38,619 nucleotides of DNA. Origin: Bacteroidia bacterium. Its GTDB lineage: Bacteria; Bacteroidota; Bacteroidia; Bacteroidales; UBA12481. The stretch is taken from NCBI GenBank assembly GCA_026391235.1, contig JAPLDV010000393.1, forward strand, positions 1 through 38,619. The letters are read 5' to 3'. The translations under genes and the position numbers were made by a program. The notes under the pieces are model-generated. The model searched no databases and had not been told where the DNA came from. It was given only the letters and a program-made list of their open reading frames with translations. Shown here piece by piece: positions 38,600-38,619 of this stretch (the stretch's first letter is position 1; every line of letters begins with the position of its first letter).

Positions 38600-38619
38600 G
38601 GAAGACATCGAGCCCCATG
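38541..38619 (+). CDS. Start of a likely penicillin-binding protein 2 gene (partial)
   Basis: A second frame opens at ATG 38541 inside the end of mreD and stays open to the end of the window (26 codons): MFNFQSSNEF, then KNRRIRFISKEDIEPH. Position after mreC-mreD and the '...IEPH/IEPEE' style N-terminus fit PBP2 (mrdA), the elongation transpeptidase, which usually follows mreD. The overlap with mreD is 59 nt. Only the cytoplasmic N-terminus is visible, so identity is inferred from order and pattern. Confidence 0.55.
   Translation, partial: MFNFQSSNEFKNRRIRFISKEDIEPH

Overview
The window most likely comes from a member of the Candidate Phyla Radiation (Patescibacteria), probably a Parcubacteria-type genome. 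The evidence is the combination of a 23S rRNA gene split by two group I introns (one with a LAGLIDADG ORF), very large surface proteins, membrane-anchored cohesin-domain proteins without recognisable glycoside hydrolases nearby, start sites largely without Shine-Dalgarno sequences, and AT-rich intergenic DNA. TGA is used as a stop (for example at 26693-26695), which argues against the code-25 Gracilibacteria/Absconditabacteria lineages. The taxonomic call is inference; no search was possible.

Layout. 1-1299: AT-rich DNA without a recognisable gene, then a small excisionase/MerR-like HTH gene on the minus strand and a divergent promoter region. 1300-24789: a surface cluster. It opens with a 6,877-residue mosaic protein (two HTH-like domains, one membrane segment, then a huge secreted part with five glycine-rich domains, four to five copies of a Thr/Ser-rich beta module and a beta-helix). 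A DUF916-like membrane protein follows, then a small secreted WxL-like protein and a second DUF916-like protein. 24907-30900: an operon of one secreted dockerin protein followed by four membrane-anchored cohesin proteins. 30964-31134: tRNA-Ile(GAT) and tRNA-Ala(TGC). 31166-31783: a strong promoter, a structured leader and an unrecognised gene broken by an in-frame TAG. 31953-32630: a channel-like membrane protein with MscS-type TM helices. 32704-37127: a 23S-5S rRNA operon without 16S, with a leader that looks like an attenuator and two group I introns at functional centres of the ribosome. 37138-37305: a 55-residue acidic protein on the minus strand. 37458-38619: mreC, mreD and the first 26 codons of a likely PBP2 gene (cell-shape operon).

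How the genes may work together. The first 31 kb reads as a cell-surface assembly system. The two DUF916-like proteins with the WxL-like protein resemble the partners of Firmicutes WxL surface complexes, and the giant protein ends in a domain that looks comparable to the small WxL-like protein. The cohesin proteins would hold the dockerin protein on the outside of the membrane through calcium-dependent cohesin-dockerin pairing. The giant protein places HTH domains on the cytoplasmic side, next to a divergently transcribed HTH gene whose promoter mirrors its own; this suggests, without proving, a link between surface display and transcription. A TTATCCACA-like (DnaA-box) sequence recurs at several promoters, and at least two promoters place the start codon at the transcription start, so leaderless mRNAs are likely.
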